Source of the DNA: Alteromonadaceae bacterium
Lineage (GTDB): Bacteria > Pseudomonadota > Gammaproteobacteria > Enterobacterales > Alteromonadaceae
NCBI GenBank assembly: GCA_014872785.1
Contig: WKFJ01000061.1
Coordinates: 45,595-109,594, forward strand
Direction: 5' to 3'
DNA length: 64,000 nucleotides
Position numbers and translations under genes: made by a program. This document shows, piece by piece, positions 1-9,900 of this stretch (the first letter of the stretch is position 1; each line of letters opens with the position of its first letter). The notes beneath the pieces were generated by a model that did not search any database, was not told the origin of the DNA, and saw nothing but the letters and a program-made list of their open reading frames with translations.

Positions 1-6
1 ACTCAT
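1..6 (-). CDS. fliN: FliN, flagellar switch protein (first two codons only)
   Basis: An ATG at position 6 on the minus strand follows the fliM stop by 15 bases and has a ribosome binding site (AAGGGTG) about 5 bases upstream. Only Met-Ser is inside the window. The name rests on gene order, since fliN directly follows fliM in polar flagellar operons; the protein itself cannot be seen. Confidence 0.55.
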
Positions 7-21
7 AATTTCACCCTTGCT

Positions 22-1080
22 CTATAAATCTTCTTCTAACACTTGCAGTTCTGCATCACTGTCTATCCTACGCCCACCTTTGGTTAGTAGGTGCAACTGC
101 GATTTAACTGAAACTGGTCTTGGTATCTTCTCAACTATCTTGAGTGCTATGTTTTCGCGTGAACGTCCCAGTTTACTTCGGAACGTTGGCAGCCCTTCAA
201 TCAACACGGTAATATATTCCGGCATTTCTATTGGGATTATATCCCCGTCCTTCATATCCATGACGCGTTCAAGTGGTAAAGTTAAATCCATCATATGTGT
301 TGTCAGATTAACCTTTACATCGAGAATTTCATCACGTAACGCTTTACTCCAGCGTAAGTCGGTGTCTTCTTTATCACTTTGAACACCAGCATCGAGAAGT
401 TCTCTTATAGGCTCTAGCATCGAATAAGGCAATGCGACATGGAAGTCACCGCCACCACCATCTAACTCGATATGAAAGGAACTAATAACCACGACTTCAG
501 TGGGGCTCACAATGTTCGCCATTGCCGGGTTAACTTCAGAATCCAAATATTCAAAGGAAACATCCATTACCGGCCCCCATGCCTCTTTGTAATCCTCAAA
601 GATTATCTTGAGAAGCATTTGAATAATTCGACGCTCAGTAGGTGTAAACTCACGCCCTTCTATTTTTGCGTGATAACGACCATCACCGCCAAAAAAGTTG
701 TCTACCAAGATAAAGACCAAGCGGGCTTCCATGGTGATCAACCCCGTCCCCTTAAGCGGCCTGAAACGCACCATGTTAAGACTTGTGGGTACAAACAAAG
801 TGTGAATGTACTCACCAAACTTGATCATCTGAATACCGTTTATCGAAACTTCGGCCGAACGGCGCATCATGTTGAATAAACTAACACGCATATGACGTGC
901 AAAACGCTCATTCACCATCTCGAGAGTGGGCATTCGACCACGAACGATTCTATCCTGTGAAGAAAAGTCATATTCAATGGCCGAAGAGCTGATCTCCGAC
1001 TCTTCAACATCTTCTTCTTCGACTTCATCGACACCGTGTAATAACGCATCAATTTCGTCTTGTGATAATAAATCGCTCAC
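22..1080 (-). CDS. fliM: FliM, flagellar motor switch protein
   Basis: This is the C-ring switch protein that binds phospho-CheY and links FliG to FliN. The 352-residue length is normal. The first residues, MSDLLSQDEIDALLHG, are the conserved CheY-P binding peptide, followed by the FliM middle domain (VNERFARHMR, then the GGDGR region) and a C-terminal FliN-like domain (about residues 260-340). It starts with GTG, with AGAGG upstream. It lies 18 bases after fliL and 15 bases before fliN in one operon. Confidence 0.97.
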   Translation of the reverse strand: MSDLLSQDEIDALLHGVDEVEEEDVEESEISSSAIEYDFSSQDRIVRGRMPTLEMVNERFARHMRVSLFNMMRRSAEVSINGIQMIKFGEYIHTLFVPTSLNMVRFRPLKGTGLITMEARLVFILVDNFFGGDGRYHAKIEGREFTPTERRIIQMLLKIIFEDYKEAWGPVMDVSFEYLDSEVNPAMANIVSPTEVVVISSFHIELDGGGGDFHVALPYSMLEPIRELLDAGVQSDKEDTDLRWSKALRDEILDVKVNLTTHMMDLTLPLERVMDMKDGDIIPIEMPEYITVLIEGLPTFRSKLGRSRENIALKIVEKIPRPVSVKSQLHLLTKGGRRIDSDAELQVLEEDL

Positions 1081-1098
1081 GTAATTGCCTCTGTTTGC

Positions 1099-1632
1099 TT
1101 ATTGCATTACAAAACCAGTAAATAAAACTTGTTCCACAATGGCGTTGCCTGAGATTTCTTGCATCGCCTTTTGAACTTCTCTTAGCGCTTGGTCTTTCAT
1201 AGCTATCTTACCCGCCTCAGTTACGAGGTCGTCGGCATTGGAACTACTGAATACTCGAAGCAGTGTTCCTTCAATCATCGGGATGTGCATTTTCGCCGAT
1301 TCTTCCGCATCGGTGCCACGCACCATCAACTGCACTCTAATTTGAACCAGTCTGTCTCGGCCAGCACCTGGAACGTTAAAAACAAATGGACGAGGCATGG
1401 CAACATATAACGCTGTACCTACACCAGTTGAACCAGTTATCGTCGACACTTCATCGGGCAATACTTCTTCCGTTGTTCCTTCTTCCTCTAGAACTGACTC
1501 GTCAGGAGAGCCTGTAAGGAAAAATGCAGCCGCTCCACCAATGATAAGAACCACTACAACAATAATGATGATCATCATCATCTTGCCTTTTTTCGGGCCC
1601 CCTTCTTCCATTTGCAATTCTTTTTCAGCCAT
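1099..1632 (-). CDS. fliL: FliL, flagellar basal body-associated protein
   Basis: FliL is an inner-membrane protein around the stator. The 177 residues show a short basic cytoplasmic N-terminus, one transmembrane helix (about residues 17-40, rich in Met, Ile and Val), and a periplasmic domain ending in VLFTGFVMQ, the usual FliL C-terminus. It sits between fliK and fliM, as in Vibrio and Shewanella-type clusters. A low-complexity acidic linker (EEEGTTEEVLPDE) follows the membrane helix. Confidence 0.95.
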   Translation of the reverse strand: MAEKELQMEEGGPKKGKMMMIIIIVVVVLIIGGAAAFFLTGSPDESVLEEEGTTEEVLPDEVSTITGSTGVGTALYVAMPRPFVFNVPGAGRDRLVQIRVQLMVRGTDAEESAKMHIPMIEGTLLRVFSSSNADDLVTEAGKIAMKDQALREVQKAMQEISGNAIVEQVLFTGFVMQ

Positions 1633-1722
1633 AATTCGCTACCAGTTGTGTTTGCCTGTCACTATTATGTCGTTTGTATACCATGTTCCGCAATGCTCAA
1701 TAATGTGCTTTTTATAAATTTA

Positions 1723-3912
1723 TCACGCGAAGTAATCTATTCCTTCAGGCTCATTTACCGTGATATTTGATACAACTTCACTTTCTTCTTCCATTTGCAA
1801 TGATTCAGCACCACCTTTTGAGCCTTCTCCATCACCGCCATTGGCAAACTGCTGATCTTGGCCTTCCTGTTGCACTGACGATTGACCTAGTTCAATGCCC
1901 TGCTCTTCTAGCAATTCTTTTAGTCTAGGTGTCGCATGTTCTAAAGTTTCTCGGGCTTGCTGTGATTGCACCACTATATTTACCGTAGCGGTATCCCCTT
2001 GCATCGCAATTTTGATCTGCATTTGTCCTAGATCGGGCGGATCTAGTCTAATCTCTGCAATCATTCGATTTTGGTTCACCATCACTTGTACCTTATTGGC
2101 AAGCTCAGTTGCCGCCTCCGGTTTAGTAATATTGATAGGCTTATCTAAAATCTGGTTGTTTTGTGACTGCTTGTTCAATTCAGAGATATTTGCCGTTGTA
2201 GTCTGACTACTCTCTTTAGACGTTATTGCCGCTTGTAATTGAGTGGTGATAAGCTCGCGAGCTTCTGAGTCTAACCCTTTGCTCAAAGTAGTAATTTGAG
2301 CGGCTTGTTGCAATATTTGCTGAACACTACTCTCCAAATTCTCTGAACCTGCTCCTTGCCCATCGTTCATCGCTTGGGCTACTACCGACTGCATATCGAT
2401 TCCCGGTTCATGACCACTTTTTAATTGCGCCTTAAATTCGTCAACTGCAACTTTCAATGAACTTATAAACTTTTGTTTTTCAGGAGTAACACTGTCTGCA
2501 GACTCTGATACGCGCGCTAAGATATTTTCCAGCGTCGCTAATTTCGACTCGTCCGACACCAGCTGTTCGTCAATCTGCTTTAGTATGGTTTTTGTATCTT
2601 CATTTAAAACATTGTTGCTAAGGTCTTGGGAAGGTTTACTTTGAGCAACTTGAGGAATCACTTCTGCTTTGACATCAGTCGTTTCTTCTGATTGCTCTCC
2701 TGTCAATGCAACAAGCAGTGCAAGGTCGATATTTTCGATTTCATCGCTGTTTTCAAATATTTCAGTTAACGCGACCTCATTACCTAGCGTGTTGTCCGAG
2801 TCAAGGTCATTCAATACGTCTAGAATAGCTTGTTTGACCTCCTCATCATCCCCAATTAAATTTGCCAACTCAGTTTGTGATAGCTCATTCAACTCTGTTT
2901 TAACGGCTATTAATTGTTCGTCTGTAAGTGTTTCTGAATCTTTAGAAAACGTAAGTTGTTCACTGAGTAGCTTTTCACGTAGCTGCTGTTTCCAAGCCTC
3001 CATATCTGTTACGGTGGTGGCGGTAGGTGTAATAGTTTCTTCAGCTTGAGGTTCTAGAGTTTTTAATGTTTCAGTATCTACGATGACTTGCTCTACAGAA
3101 TCATCAAAACCAACCATCAATTCTTCAGGAATTTCAGGCTTTTTGTCTATTGAAGTGCTTGTATGCGATTTAGGTACGTCAAGGTCGATAAGTTGGCCAA
3201 CATCGACATCTTCTGGAGATTCCACAACACCGTCATCAACTTGCTCGGGCTGGGTAAATTTGCCATGTAATGACTCTAGGATATTCACCAGAGATTCGTG
3301 GGCTTCTATATTCTCGACGCCTGCGTCCAAAGGTACAAGCAGTTCTTCTGTATTTGGAGACAAATTCGGAATTTCAGAATGCAGAGAACTTTCCAAGCCA
3401 TTTTCAATGAGTAAGTCAGCCCCGAGTGTCAGAGTAGTTGACTCTTCCTTTTGTTCTACATTCGTTGGATCCTGGGATATTTCCGTCTTTTTATTTTCTG
3501 CGAACTTTGGCGTGTTTTCAGGATCTCGATCGCGTATCCCCTCTTCTGAGTTAGTTTTATCTGACGCCGTTGAATTACTCTGTGATTGAGAGGCAGATTC
3601 CCCTTGTTCTTTGTCCGAGCCCTCATTTGATGTAGAAGGCTTATGATTTATCGCATCGTCTTTTGGTTGTTCTATGTCGGCTTGCACTGAATCATGGCTC
3701 TTATGCGAAGAATCCTGCTTGACCGGTGACTGGCTTTCACTACGCTCAACTCTTCTTGTGTCAGAAGGGGGATTGGCGGCAGACGAGTTTGTATCTTTCA
3801 TGTAGGACGCGAAATCATTTCTGCTTGATTGCAGTAATGAATCATTTGAAGAATTCACCTTTGCCACCGGTTGAGCGGCAATATCGATTTGGCTTACGGC
3901 AACTTTTTGCAT
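1723..3912 (-). CDS. fliK: FliK, flagellar hook-length control protein
   Basis: FliK measures hook length and switches the export gate to filament substrates. At 729 residues it is long for the family. The first about 560 residues are low-complexity, rich in Ser, Glu, Asp, Thr and Gln, as expected of a disordered ruler. The conserved C-terminal domain (about residues 600-690) holds the signature EIRLDPPDLGQMQIKI followed by VVQSQQARETLEHATPRL. A sigma-54 promoter lies just upstream (4011-4026), so fliK probably starts its own transcription unit with fliLMN. Confidence 0.95.
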   Translation of the reverse strand: MQKVAVSQIDIAAQPVAKVNSSNDSLLQSSRNDFASYMKDTNSSAANPPSDTRRVERSESQSPVKQDSSHKSHDSVQADIEQPKDDAINHKPSTSNEGSDKEQGESASQSQSNSTASDKTNSEEGIRDRDPENTPKFAENKKTEISQDPTNVEQKEESTTLTLGADLLIENGLESSLHSEIPNLSPNTEELLVPLDAGVENIEAHESLVNILESLHGKFTQPEQVDDGVVESPEDVDVGQLIDLDVPKSHTSTSIDKKPEIPEELMVGFDDSVEQVIVDTETLKTLEPQAEETITPTATTVTDMEAWKQQLREKLLSEQLTFSKDSETLTDEQLIAVKTELNELSQTELANLIGDDEEVKQAILDVLNDLDSDNTLGNEVALTEIFENSDEIENIDLALLVALTGEQSEETTDVKAEVIPQVAQSKPSQDLSNNVLNEDTKTILKQIDEQLVSDESKLATLENILARVSESADSVTPEKQKFISSLKVAVDEFKAQLKSGHEPGIDMQSVVAQAMNDGQGAGSENLESSVQQILQQAAQITTLSKGLDSEARELITTQLQAAITSKESSQTTTANISELNKQSQNNQILDKPINITKPEAATELANKVQVMVNQNRMIAEIRLDPPDLGQMQIKIAMQGDTATVNIVVQSQQARETLEHATPRLKELLEEQGIELGQSSVQQEGQDQQFANGGDGEGSKGGAESLQMEEESEVVSNITVNEPEGIDYFA

Positions 3913-4010
3913 ATCTAATCTACCTTAACATCCCAAAATCACGTTGTTTGTCACTTACAAAGACAGAAATCGTCATTTTTTTGAACCTTTGTTCACCTTT
4001 GGCTTATGGA

Positions 4011-4026
4011 AGCAATAATTACGCCA
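4011..4026 (-). promoter_or_regulatory. Sigma-54 promoter for fliK-fliL-fliM
   Basis: Read on the minus strand the sequence is TGGCGTAATTATTGCT, with GG and GC elements exactly 12 bases apart as in the RpoN consensus. It falls in the 124-base gap between fliJ and fliK, placing the transcription start near 4000, about 90 bases before the fliK ATG. Activation by FlrC or FlrA is inferred from the locus. Confidence 0.75.
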
Positions 4027-4036
4027 TAAATTCATT

Positions 4037-4471
4037 TTAGCTGCGGTACAACTTCTGAAGAGCAAACTCATCCATCATCGCTTGTTCTTGCTTTTCTTCA
4101 ATTGCACGTTGCTGCGCCTGTTTTTTATCAATAAGCATTTGTACCGCTTTGCGTTTACGTTGCTGTTGTAGCCATTGCATCTTGCGTTGTTCTGCGGCGC
4201 TTTTTGCATTTGTGGTCAGCTGTTGTTGTTGCGAACATGCGGTATCGAGTTTCTTGATAAAGTTCTGGTGGTGGCCAAATGACATAGCTTCCAAGCCATT
4301 TTGGGCTCGTTGGTGTACGCTATTAAAGTAGTCCAAACGGTATTGCAACAAACCATCAAGTTTCATTTGGTTGTCATTGACATACGCTGTGGCTTGTTGA
4401 AAGGTTTGTGCGGCTTTTTCCTCTCGTTCCTGCTCTATTTTTGCAACGAGTAGCAGTTGTTTTAGTGCCAT
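4037..4471 (-). CDS. fliJ: FliJ, flagellar export chaperone/ATPase stalk
   Basis: FliJ is a small coiled-coil protein that acts as the stalk of the FliI ATPase ring. About 144 residues, nearly all helical and rich in Gln, Lys and Glu, starting ALKQLLLVAKIEQEREEKAA. I place the start at the ATG at 4471, which has AGGA about 10 bases upstream, rather than at the TTG at 4477. It follows fliI by 15 to 20 bases, the standard order. Confidence 0.92.
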   Translation of the reverse strand: MALKQLLLVAKIEQEREEKAAQTFQQATAYVNDNQMKLDGLLQYRLDYFNSVHQRAQNGLEAMSFGHHQNFIKKLDTACSQQQQLTTNAKSAAEQRKMQWLQQQRKRKAVQMLIDKKQAQQRAIEEKQEQAMMDEFALQKLYRS

Positions 4472-4492
4472 GAACAATTTCCTGACGGAAAA

Positions 4493-5827
4493 TTAATTTA
4501 TACCTGCTTTTTGCATCATCTGTGCCATCCCCATCAAGCAGTCTTCATAGGCAAGGATATCCTTCATGCCTTGCTGTAAAAATTGATTAATAACTGGTTC
4601 TGCTCGTATAGAAAGGTCAATACGAGGGTCTGTTCCTTTGTTGTAGGCGCCTATACTAATTAGGTCTTTGTTTTGATTATAGGTAGAATAAACTTGGCGT
4701 ACCTTTCTGGCAGCCGTCAAATGTTCGTCACTCACAACCGTTGGCATTACGCGACTGATTGATGCTTCGACATCAATAGCGGGATAATGCCCAGAATCCG
4801 CCAATGATCTAGACAACACAACATGGCCATCAAGAATTGCTCTAGCAGCATCAGCAATGGGGTCTTGCAAATCATCACCTTCGGTAAGGACAGTGTAAAA
4901 CGCCGTAATAGATCCTTGATTGTCAGAACCGTTCCCAGCTCTTTCGACTAATGCCGGTAACTTTGCGAAAACTGAAGGCGGATACCCCTTTGTAGCAGGT
5001 GGCTCACCGACAGCAAGCGCTATTTCTCGCTGTGCCATTGCGTACCGGGTAAGCGAATCAATTAAAAGGAGAACATTTTTTCCTTGGTCACGGAAATATT
5101 CGGCAATGCTTACTGCCGTTTCACATCCCTTTAATCGCATCAAGGGTGATGTGTCTGCTGGCGCCGCAACAACAACGGATTTTTTACGTTCTTCCTCACC
5201 AAGAATGTCGTGAATAAACTCTTTGACTTCTCTGCCACGCTCACCCACTAGACCCACTACGACAACATCGGCTTTTGAACCGCGTGTCATCATCCCAAGT
5301 AATACACTTTTACCAACGCCGCTGCCAGCAAACAATCCCATTCGCTGTCCTTGCCCAACCGTTATCATGGAATTGATAGCTCTCACCCCAACGTCCATAG
5401 GTTGTTCAATAGGCTTGCGCAGCAAAGGGGTAATTGCAGGTTGCACGTAAGGAACAACTTCGGTTGTTTGCAGAGCACCTAGACCATCAAGAGGCGCTCC
5501 GTTGCCGTCTACTACGCGGCCTAATAGCTCCATCCCAACAGGTATCCCCTGTTGACGATCAAGAGGTTGCACTCTAGAGCCTGGAACTATTCCTTTAACA
5601 GCTTCAGTCGGCATTAAATAAGTAATATTATCGCCAAAACCTACAACTTCAGCCTCTATTTCACCATCAATGGTTTGTACAAGACATTGACTTCCCACAG
5701 GCAATTGACAGCCAATAGCCTCTAACGTTAAGCCAATACCTCGTACCAGTTTTCCGGCAGCAACAGCCCTGCTTTGTGGCACTTGGCCTTGTAGGGACTT
5801 AACTTTATTTAAAATGGATTGGGTCAT
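4493..5827 (-). CDS. fliI: FliI, flagellum-specific export ATPase
   Basis: FliI is the F1-beta-like ATPase of the flagellar type III export apparatus. The 444-residue length is typical. The Walker A motif GSGVGKSV is near residue 169, Walker B is [18 protein letters not shown], and the signature [18 protein letters not shown] is present. Its ATG overlaps the fliH stop (ATGA), indicating translational coupling. Confidence 0.97.
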   Translation of the reverse strand: MTQSILNKVKSLQGQVPQSRAVAAGKLVRGIGLTLEAIGCQLPVGSQCLVQTIDGEIEAEVVGFGDNITYLMPTEAVKGIVPGSRVQPLDRQQGIPVGMELLGRVVDGNGAPLDGLGALQTTEVVPYVQPAITPLLRKPIEQPMDVGVRAINSMITVGQGQRMGLFAGSGVGKSVLLGMMTRGSKADVVVVGLVGERGREVKEFIHDILGEEERKKSVVVAAPADTSPLMRLKGCETAVSIAEYFRDQGKNVLLLIDSLTRYAMAQREIALAVGEPPATKGYPPSVFAKLPALVERAGNGSDNQGSITAFYTVLTEGDDLQDPIADAARAILDGHVVLSRSLADSGHYPAIDVEASISRVMPTVVSDEHLTAARKVRQVYSTYNQNKDLISIGAYNKGTDPRIDLSIRAEPVINQFLQQGMKDILAYEDCLMGMAQMMQKAGIN

Positions 5828-6615
5828 AAGTTGTGTTGTGGAACTGTGTTAGGAAGACCCTGTTCCATTAGGAATGTATCAATAACATCTCGCACACGAC
5901 GTTCAAGAGATAGGTCTACCGCGTTGTTGTCAGTAATAATTTCACAACCGCCTTGGGTTGTACTTACCGATTCCACGAGTACCCAGTTGTGTCGTTCAAT
6001 ATCGTCTTCCGAGAAGTGCTGTTTAACCAATTTATGATCGTCTGGGTGCAATAATAACTGGTAACTTTTTTCGTTAATGGGGAGTACTTTTAAACCAGAT
6101 TCCAAGGCTTGAAAAATAATATTTTCATTCATCTTAGTTTCGGTTTTTATTACCGAGCGAGCAAGCGATACCGATAATTGCAGTAACTCTTTCTCTAATT
6201 CTTGTTCAACTAACGAAAGAGGTGATTGAATCGAGTTGATCAGTGCTTGCCATTGCTCCATTTGCTGCTGAATAATTTCGCGGCCTTCGGTTAAACCTTC
6301 TTCAAGGCCTTTTTCATATCCCTCTTTATGTCCCTTCTCTAACCCTAGTGCTTGCCCTTCTTCTAGCCCTTTTTCATATCCATCTTCTTTGCCTTGCGCA
6401 AAACCGTCCTCATAAGCCGCCTTTCGTATCGCTTCAATCTCTTCAGCCGTAGGAGGCTTGATTTCTTCTTCTTCTTCAGGCGGTTCCCATTTCCAGTCGG
6501 AAGAGCGATTCATGGCATTGGTTTTACCGTCGTCTACTTTTCTTTCGCTTTCAACGAAAGGTAAGTCCCAAGACTTAAATTCTTTAGCTAACTCACCTTC
6601 AACGAAGTCTGTCAT
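5824..6615 (-). CDS. fliH: FliH, flagellar export ATPase regulator
   Basis: FliH dimerises and holds FliI at the export gate and C-ring. The 263 residues contain a run of GxxxG-type repeats (about residues 71-111), the hallmark of FliH, between an acidic proline-containing N-terminal region and a C-terminal domain related to V-type ATPase subunit E ([11 protein letters not shown] to the end). It lies between fliG and fliI and overlaps fliI by 4 bases. Confidence 0.95.
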   Translation of the reverse strand: MTDFVEGELAKEFKSWDLPFVESERKVDDGKTNAMNRSSDWKWEPPEEEEEIKPPTAEEIEAIRKAAYEDGFAQGKEDGYEKGLEEGQALGLEKGHKEGYEKGLEEGLTEGREIIQQQMEQWQALINSIQSPLSLVEQELEKELLQLSVSLARSVIKTETKMNENIIFQALESGLKVLPINEKSYQLLLHPDDHKLVKQHFSEDDIERHNWVLVESVSTTQGGCEIITDNNAVDLSLERRVRDVIDTFLMEQGLPNTVPQHNL

Positions 6616-6638
6616 AACACATTCCTCACACTACTAGA

Positions 6639-7676
6639 CTACAGGAATTCTTCGCCGCCACCGCCGCCAAGCATAATTTCACCAGCGTCAGCAAGACGTC
6701 TCGCAACAGATAGAATTTCTTTCTGCGCAGTTTCAACTTCACTTATGCGAACAGGACCAAGTGCTTCGAGGTCATCCAATAACATCTCGGCAGCGCGTTT
6801 AGACATATTGCTTGCAATCTTGTCCTTAAGGGTCTCATCCGCACCTTTAATGGCTTTGATAAGTACATCTTGTTGAACTTCACGTAATATTGCCTGAATC
6901 GCTCTGTCATCGACGTCGGCTAAGTTGTCAAATACAAACATCAAGTCTTGTATCTGCTGACTCATCTCTTCGTCTTGTTCACGAATTGAGTCCATCAACT
7001 GGCCTTCTATATTCGTATCCAAGTAGTTCATAATGTCTGCTGCGGACTTCAGGCCGCCCATCTTCGCAGCTTGAGTACCTGCCTGACCGGCGAATTGTTT
7101 CTCCATGATTTCGTTCAATTCTTGCAATGCAGCCGGCTGTACTTCTTCTAAGTTGGCTATGCGCATCATTAAGTCCAAACGGACTTTTTCGGGGAATTGC
7201 GACATAATTTCAGCCGATTGTTCAGGATCCAAGTATGCCAACACGATGGTTTGGATCTGAGGGTGCTCGTTGCGGATAATACCTGCCACCTGTTTCGAGT
7301 CCATCCACTTCAAGGAATCCAAACCTTTAGCACCACCGCCAACCAAGATTTGGTCAATCAGATTAGCGGCTTTGTCTTCACCCAAGGCAGCGGTCAATGC
7401 TTTCTTAACGAAGTCGTGGCTGTGGAAACCAATCGTACTGTAGTTCTGGATTTCCTCGATAAAATGTTTGTGCACTGACGTAATCTTACCTTGCGTCATA
7501 TCATCCATGGAAGCCATTGCCTGACCAAGCTTTTGAACCTGCTTTGGCTCCATGTGTTTTAAGATTTGCGCCGCATCTTCTTCCGACAAACTAAGCAACA
7601 ATATTGCTGCCTTTTCAACTCCTTCGAGCTTACTTATGTCGTAGCCGATATCTTCTATTGCTTCTTCTTCAGCCAT
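6639..7676 (-). CDS. fliG: FliG, flagellar motor switch protein
   Basis: FliG is the rotor protein that contacts the stator and sets rotation direction. 345 residues with the N-terminal FliF-binding domain (GVEKAAILLLSLSEEDAAQILKHM), the middle EHPQ motif (RNEHPQIQTIVLAYL) and the C-terminal charged torque helix (DDRAIQAILREVQQDVLIKAIKGAD). It starts 3 bases after the fliF stop. Confidence 0.97.
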   Translation of the reverse strand: MAEEEAIEDIGYDISKLEGVEKAAILLLSLSEEDAAQILKHMEPKQVQKLGQAMASMDDMTQGKITSVHKHFIEEIQNYSTIGFHSHDFVKKALTAALGEDKAANLIDQILVGGGAKGLDSLKWMDSKQVAGIIRNEHPQIQTIVLAYLDPEQSAEIMSQFPEKVRLDLMMRIANLEEVQPAALQELNEIMEKQFAGQAGTQAAKMGGLKSAADIMNYLDTNIEGQLMDSIREQDEEMSQQIQDLMFVFDNLADVDDRAIQAILREVQQDVLIKAIKGADETLKDKIASNMSKRAAEMLLDDLEALGPVRISEVETAQKEILSVARRLADAGEIMLGGGGGEEFL

Positions 7677-7679
7677 TGT

Positions 7680-9383
7680 TTATTCGTCCAGCATCAACCA
7701 ACCGCGCACAACCTGTGCAGACAGTTCTGGTTCGTTAGCCACCAACGCCCTAACCGCTTTAAGGACATCTTCGTCTTTGTGTAGGTCAGGCAGCATAAGT
7801 GAACCATCCGCTGCAAAGCCTACAGAGCCTTCGTCAAACTCTTGAGTTAACATGGTGATGGTTTCATCGCCCAAGTCAAGACTTTGATCAACATTGAACT
7901 CTTCTGTTTCAGTCGTATCTTCAGGATAAATTAAGCGTTTCAGCATTGGACGTACTACCGCTAAGATAAGTACGATGATAATTAGGCCACCCATTACCAA
8001 CTTAAGCGCACGCATTGCCCAAGGCTGTTGCCAAATTGGCACCTCTTCTGCGACAGTAGTATCAACACGGCTGAATGGGATGCTAACTACTTCTAAGCTA
8101 TCACCGCGAGTCACGTCAAAACCAATACCACCCTGCAACAGTCTTCTTAAGTTCAGAAGCTCCTGTTGTGAACGAGGTTCACTCGTAGCGTTCCCTTCGG
8201 CGTCGGTGCTGTGTAGGTAATCAACGGCAACTGACACTGTTAGTCTGCGAATTACACCGGTTTGTTGTTTTGTATGACTGATCGTGGTGTCTAATTCAAA
8301 GTTACGAGTCGATTCTTTGTGAGTTCTACCAGGCTGTGAGCGAGCCGCAGAACTATTACCAATCGCATTTTGGGGTACTGCGGACTCAAGAGGAGGCTGA
8401 TTAGTTAAAGCACCTGGAACACCTGCAATGACGCTGCCTACACTGTTATCTTCAACGGTCATTTCACTGCGAATTGCGGGTAAATCAGGGTTGTAGCGTT
8501 TTTGTGTTTGTTCAACCGAAGTGAAATCCATAGTTACATCTACCTGAGATGTGTAATTTCCCAATCCCAACACAGGAATTAATATCGAATCGATTTTGCC
8601 TTGGTATTCAGTTTCACGTTGCTTTTCAATTTCATATTCTTTGCGTGAGCGTGCGGATATCGAATCTTGAGAACCAGAACTCAACAAACGGCCATTGCTA
8701 TCGGTGACGGTCACACGATCTGGGTCTAAGTTATCAAGCGCAGATGCCACAATATCAACGACAGCATCAACTTCACTACCAGACAATAAGCTGCCGCGTT
8801 TCATAGTCACAACAACTGTCGCACTGCCTCTTTTTTGTTCTCTTACAAAAACATTCTCACGTGGCATTGCCAACAACACTTTGGCTCTATCAATAGACTT
8901 CATTTCTTCAATGGTGCGAGCAATTTGTTGTTCACGAGCATGCTTGAGTCTTTCTTTCTCAACACGTTGGCTTACGCCAAAACCCATATCCTGCATGATG
9001 ATGTCAGTGCCACTATCTAATTCTTGAGATAGTCCCTGTCTTGCAAGGTTGAGTTTGATATCTTGAAACTGCGACTCGTTAACATAAATAACATCGCCCT
9101 CTAGACGATAGTCAATTTCGTTCGCATCGAAATAATCAAGTGTTTTGATAAGTTCGTCAGTAGGCAATTTTGCTAGTGGACGATAATCTGGTTCTTGTGC
9201 CCAAATCACGATAAAAATCGCGATCGCCACACAGATGACCAATGCAACCACCAAAATAATTTGACGGAGCATATCTGTGCTGCCAATGGTATCCATAAAT
9301 CCTGATTTTTGTTCGGCTCCTGCGTCGGCGTCGAAAGTATCAACTCCCGGAACTGCCAACTCTGTACTTGTTGCTTCAGCCAT
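7680..9383 (-). CDS. fliF: FliF, flagellar MS-ring protein
   Basis: FliF forms the membrane ring on which the basal body is built. 567 residues, two transmembrane helices (about 38-60 and 456-476), and a periplasmic region with the ring-building motifs (YRPLAKLPTDELIKTLDYFDAN and VLLAMPRENVFVREQKRGSA). The acidic C-terminus (VRALVANEPELSAQVVRGWL) is the FliG-binding segment. Confidence 0.97.
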   Translation of the reverse strand: MAEATSTELAVPGVDTFDADAGAEQKSGFMDTIGSTDMLRQIILVVALVICVAIAIFIVIWAQEPDYRPLAKLPTDELIKTLDYFDANEIDYRLEGDVIYVNESQFQDIKLNLARQGLSQELDSGTDIIMQDMGFGVSQRVEKERLKHAREQQIARTIEEMKSIDRAKVLLAMPRENVFVREQKRGSATVVVTMKRGSLLSGSEVDAVVDIVASALDNLDPDRVTVTDSNGRLLSSGSQDSISARSRKEYEIEKQRETEYQGKIDSILIPVLGLGNYTSQVDVTMDFTSVEQTQKRYNPDLPAIRSEMTVEDNSVGSVIAGVPGALTNQPPLESAVPQNAIGNSSAARSQPGRTHKESTRNFELDTTISHTKQQTGVIRRLTVSVAVDYLHSTDAEGNATSEPRSQQELLNLRRLLQGGIGFDVTRGDSLEVVSIPFSRVDTTVAEEVPIWQQPWAMRALKLVMGGLIIIVLILAVVRPMLKRLIYPEDTTETEEFNVDQSLDLGDETITMLTQEFDEGSVGFAADGSLMLPDLHKDEDVLKAVRALVANEPELSAQVVRGWLMLDE

Positions 9384-9399
9384 TGCTCACTCCCCCCAT

Positions 9400-9726
9400 T
9401 TACACTGGCATTTGCATTATTTGTTTGTAGGCTTCCAACACTTTGTTGCGAACCTGCATGGTTGCCTCGAATGCGATGCCTGATTTTTCTTTTGCAACCA
9501 TGACATCGGCTAAGCTTAAGGTTGGATCACCCATTTCAAATCGATTCTGCATTTCTCTAGAATGAAGCTGCCTGTTGTTTACACCGTCGATTGCGGCTTG
9601 CAACATGTTGCCAAAATCTGCTTTGGTAGGATTAACTTGAGGACTTTCAGTCGGCATTATTTCGGTACGCGATTGCACCGCCATTGCCTGCATTTCGTTA
9701 AATAGTGCTTGTGCTTTAATGTCCAC
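9400..9726 (-). CDS. fliE: FliE, flagellar hook-basal body protein
   Basis: FliE joins the MS ring to the proximal rod. The C-terminal half, GDPTLSLADVMVAKEKSGIAFEATMQVRNKVLEAYKQIMQMPV, is characteristic of the family. The reading frame can be opened at a TTG at 9750, but the AGGAG site lies inside that extension and points to a GTG at 9726 (or 9729), giving about 108 residues, the usual size. First gene of the fliEFGHIJ unit, behind a sigma-54 promoter. Confidence 0.93.
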   Translation of the reverse strand: MDIKAQALFNEMQAMAVQSRTEIMPTESPQVNPTKADFGNMLQAAIDGVNNRQLHSREMQNRFEMGDPTLSLADVMVAKEKSGIAFEATMQVRNKVLEAYKQIMQMPV

Positions 9727-9772
9727 CACTTTCTCCTGAGTGATCGTCAATTCAATGAACTACGAACTTTAA

Positions 9773-9788
9773 AGCAATTAAAATGCCA
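9773..9788 (-). promoter_or_regulatory. Sigma-54 promoter for fliEFGHIJ
   Basis: On the minus strand TGGCATTTTAATTGCT matches the RpoN consensus, with GG and GC 12 bases apart. Transcription would start near 9762, about 35 bases before the preferred fliE GTG, which argues against the TTG start at 9750. Such promoters are FlrC-dependent in Vibrio; the same is inferred here. Confidence 0.8.
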
Positions 9789-9900
9789 ATTATATTTTTG
9801 TTATTTTTCAGTCACTTAGGCACCCAGAATAGACTGGCACTTTTTTGACAGTACCAGTCTTTTCTAACTTTTTGAGGTTGAATTGTTGTTTGTTGCGTGA

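Noticed and set aside
3083..3589. Long reading frames antisense to fliK and other flagellar genes
   Set aside because: They are shadows of biased codon use in low-complexity coding sequence and have no motifs or ribosome sites.
9834..9849. Plus-strand sigma-54 site TGGCACTTTTTTGACA
   Set aside because: The -12 GC is missing (AC instead), and it points away from fliE into flrC antisense; the real site is at 9773-9788 on the minus strand.
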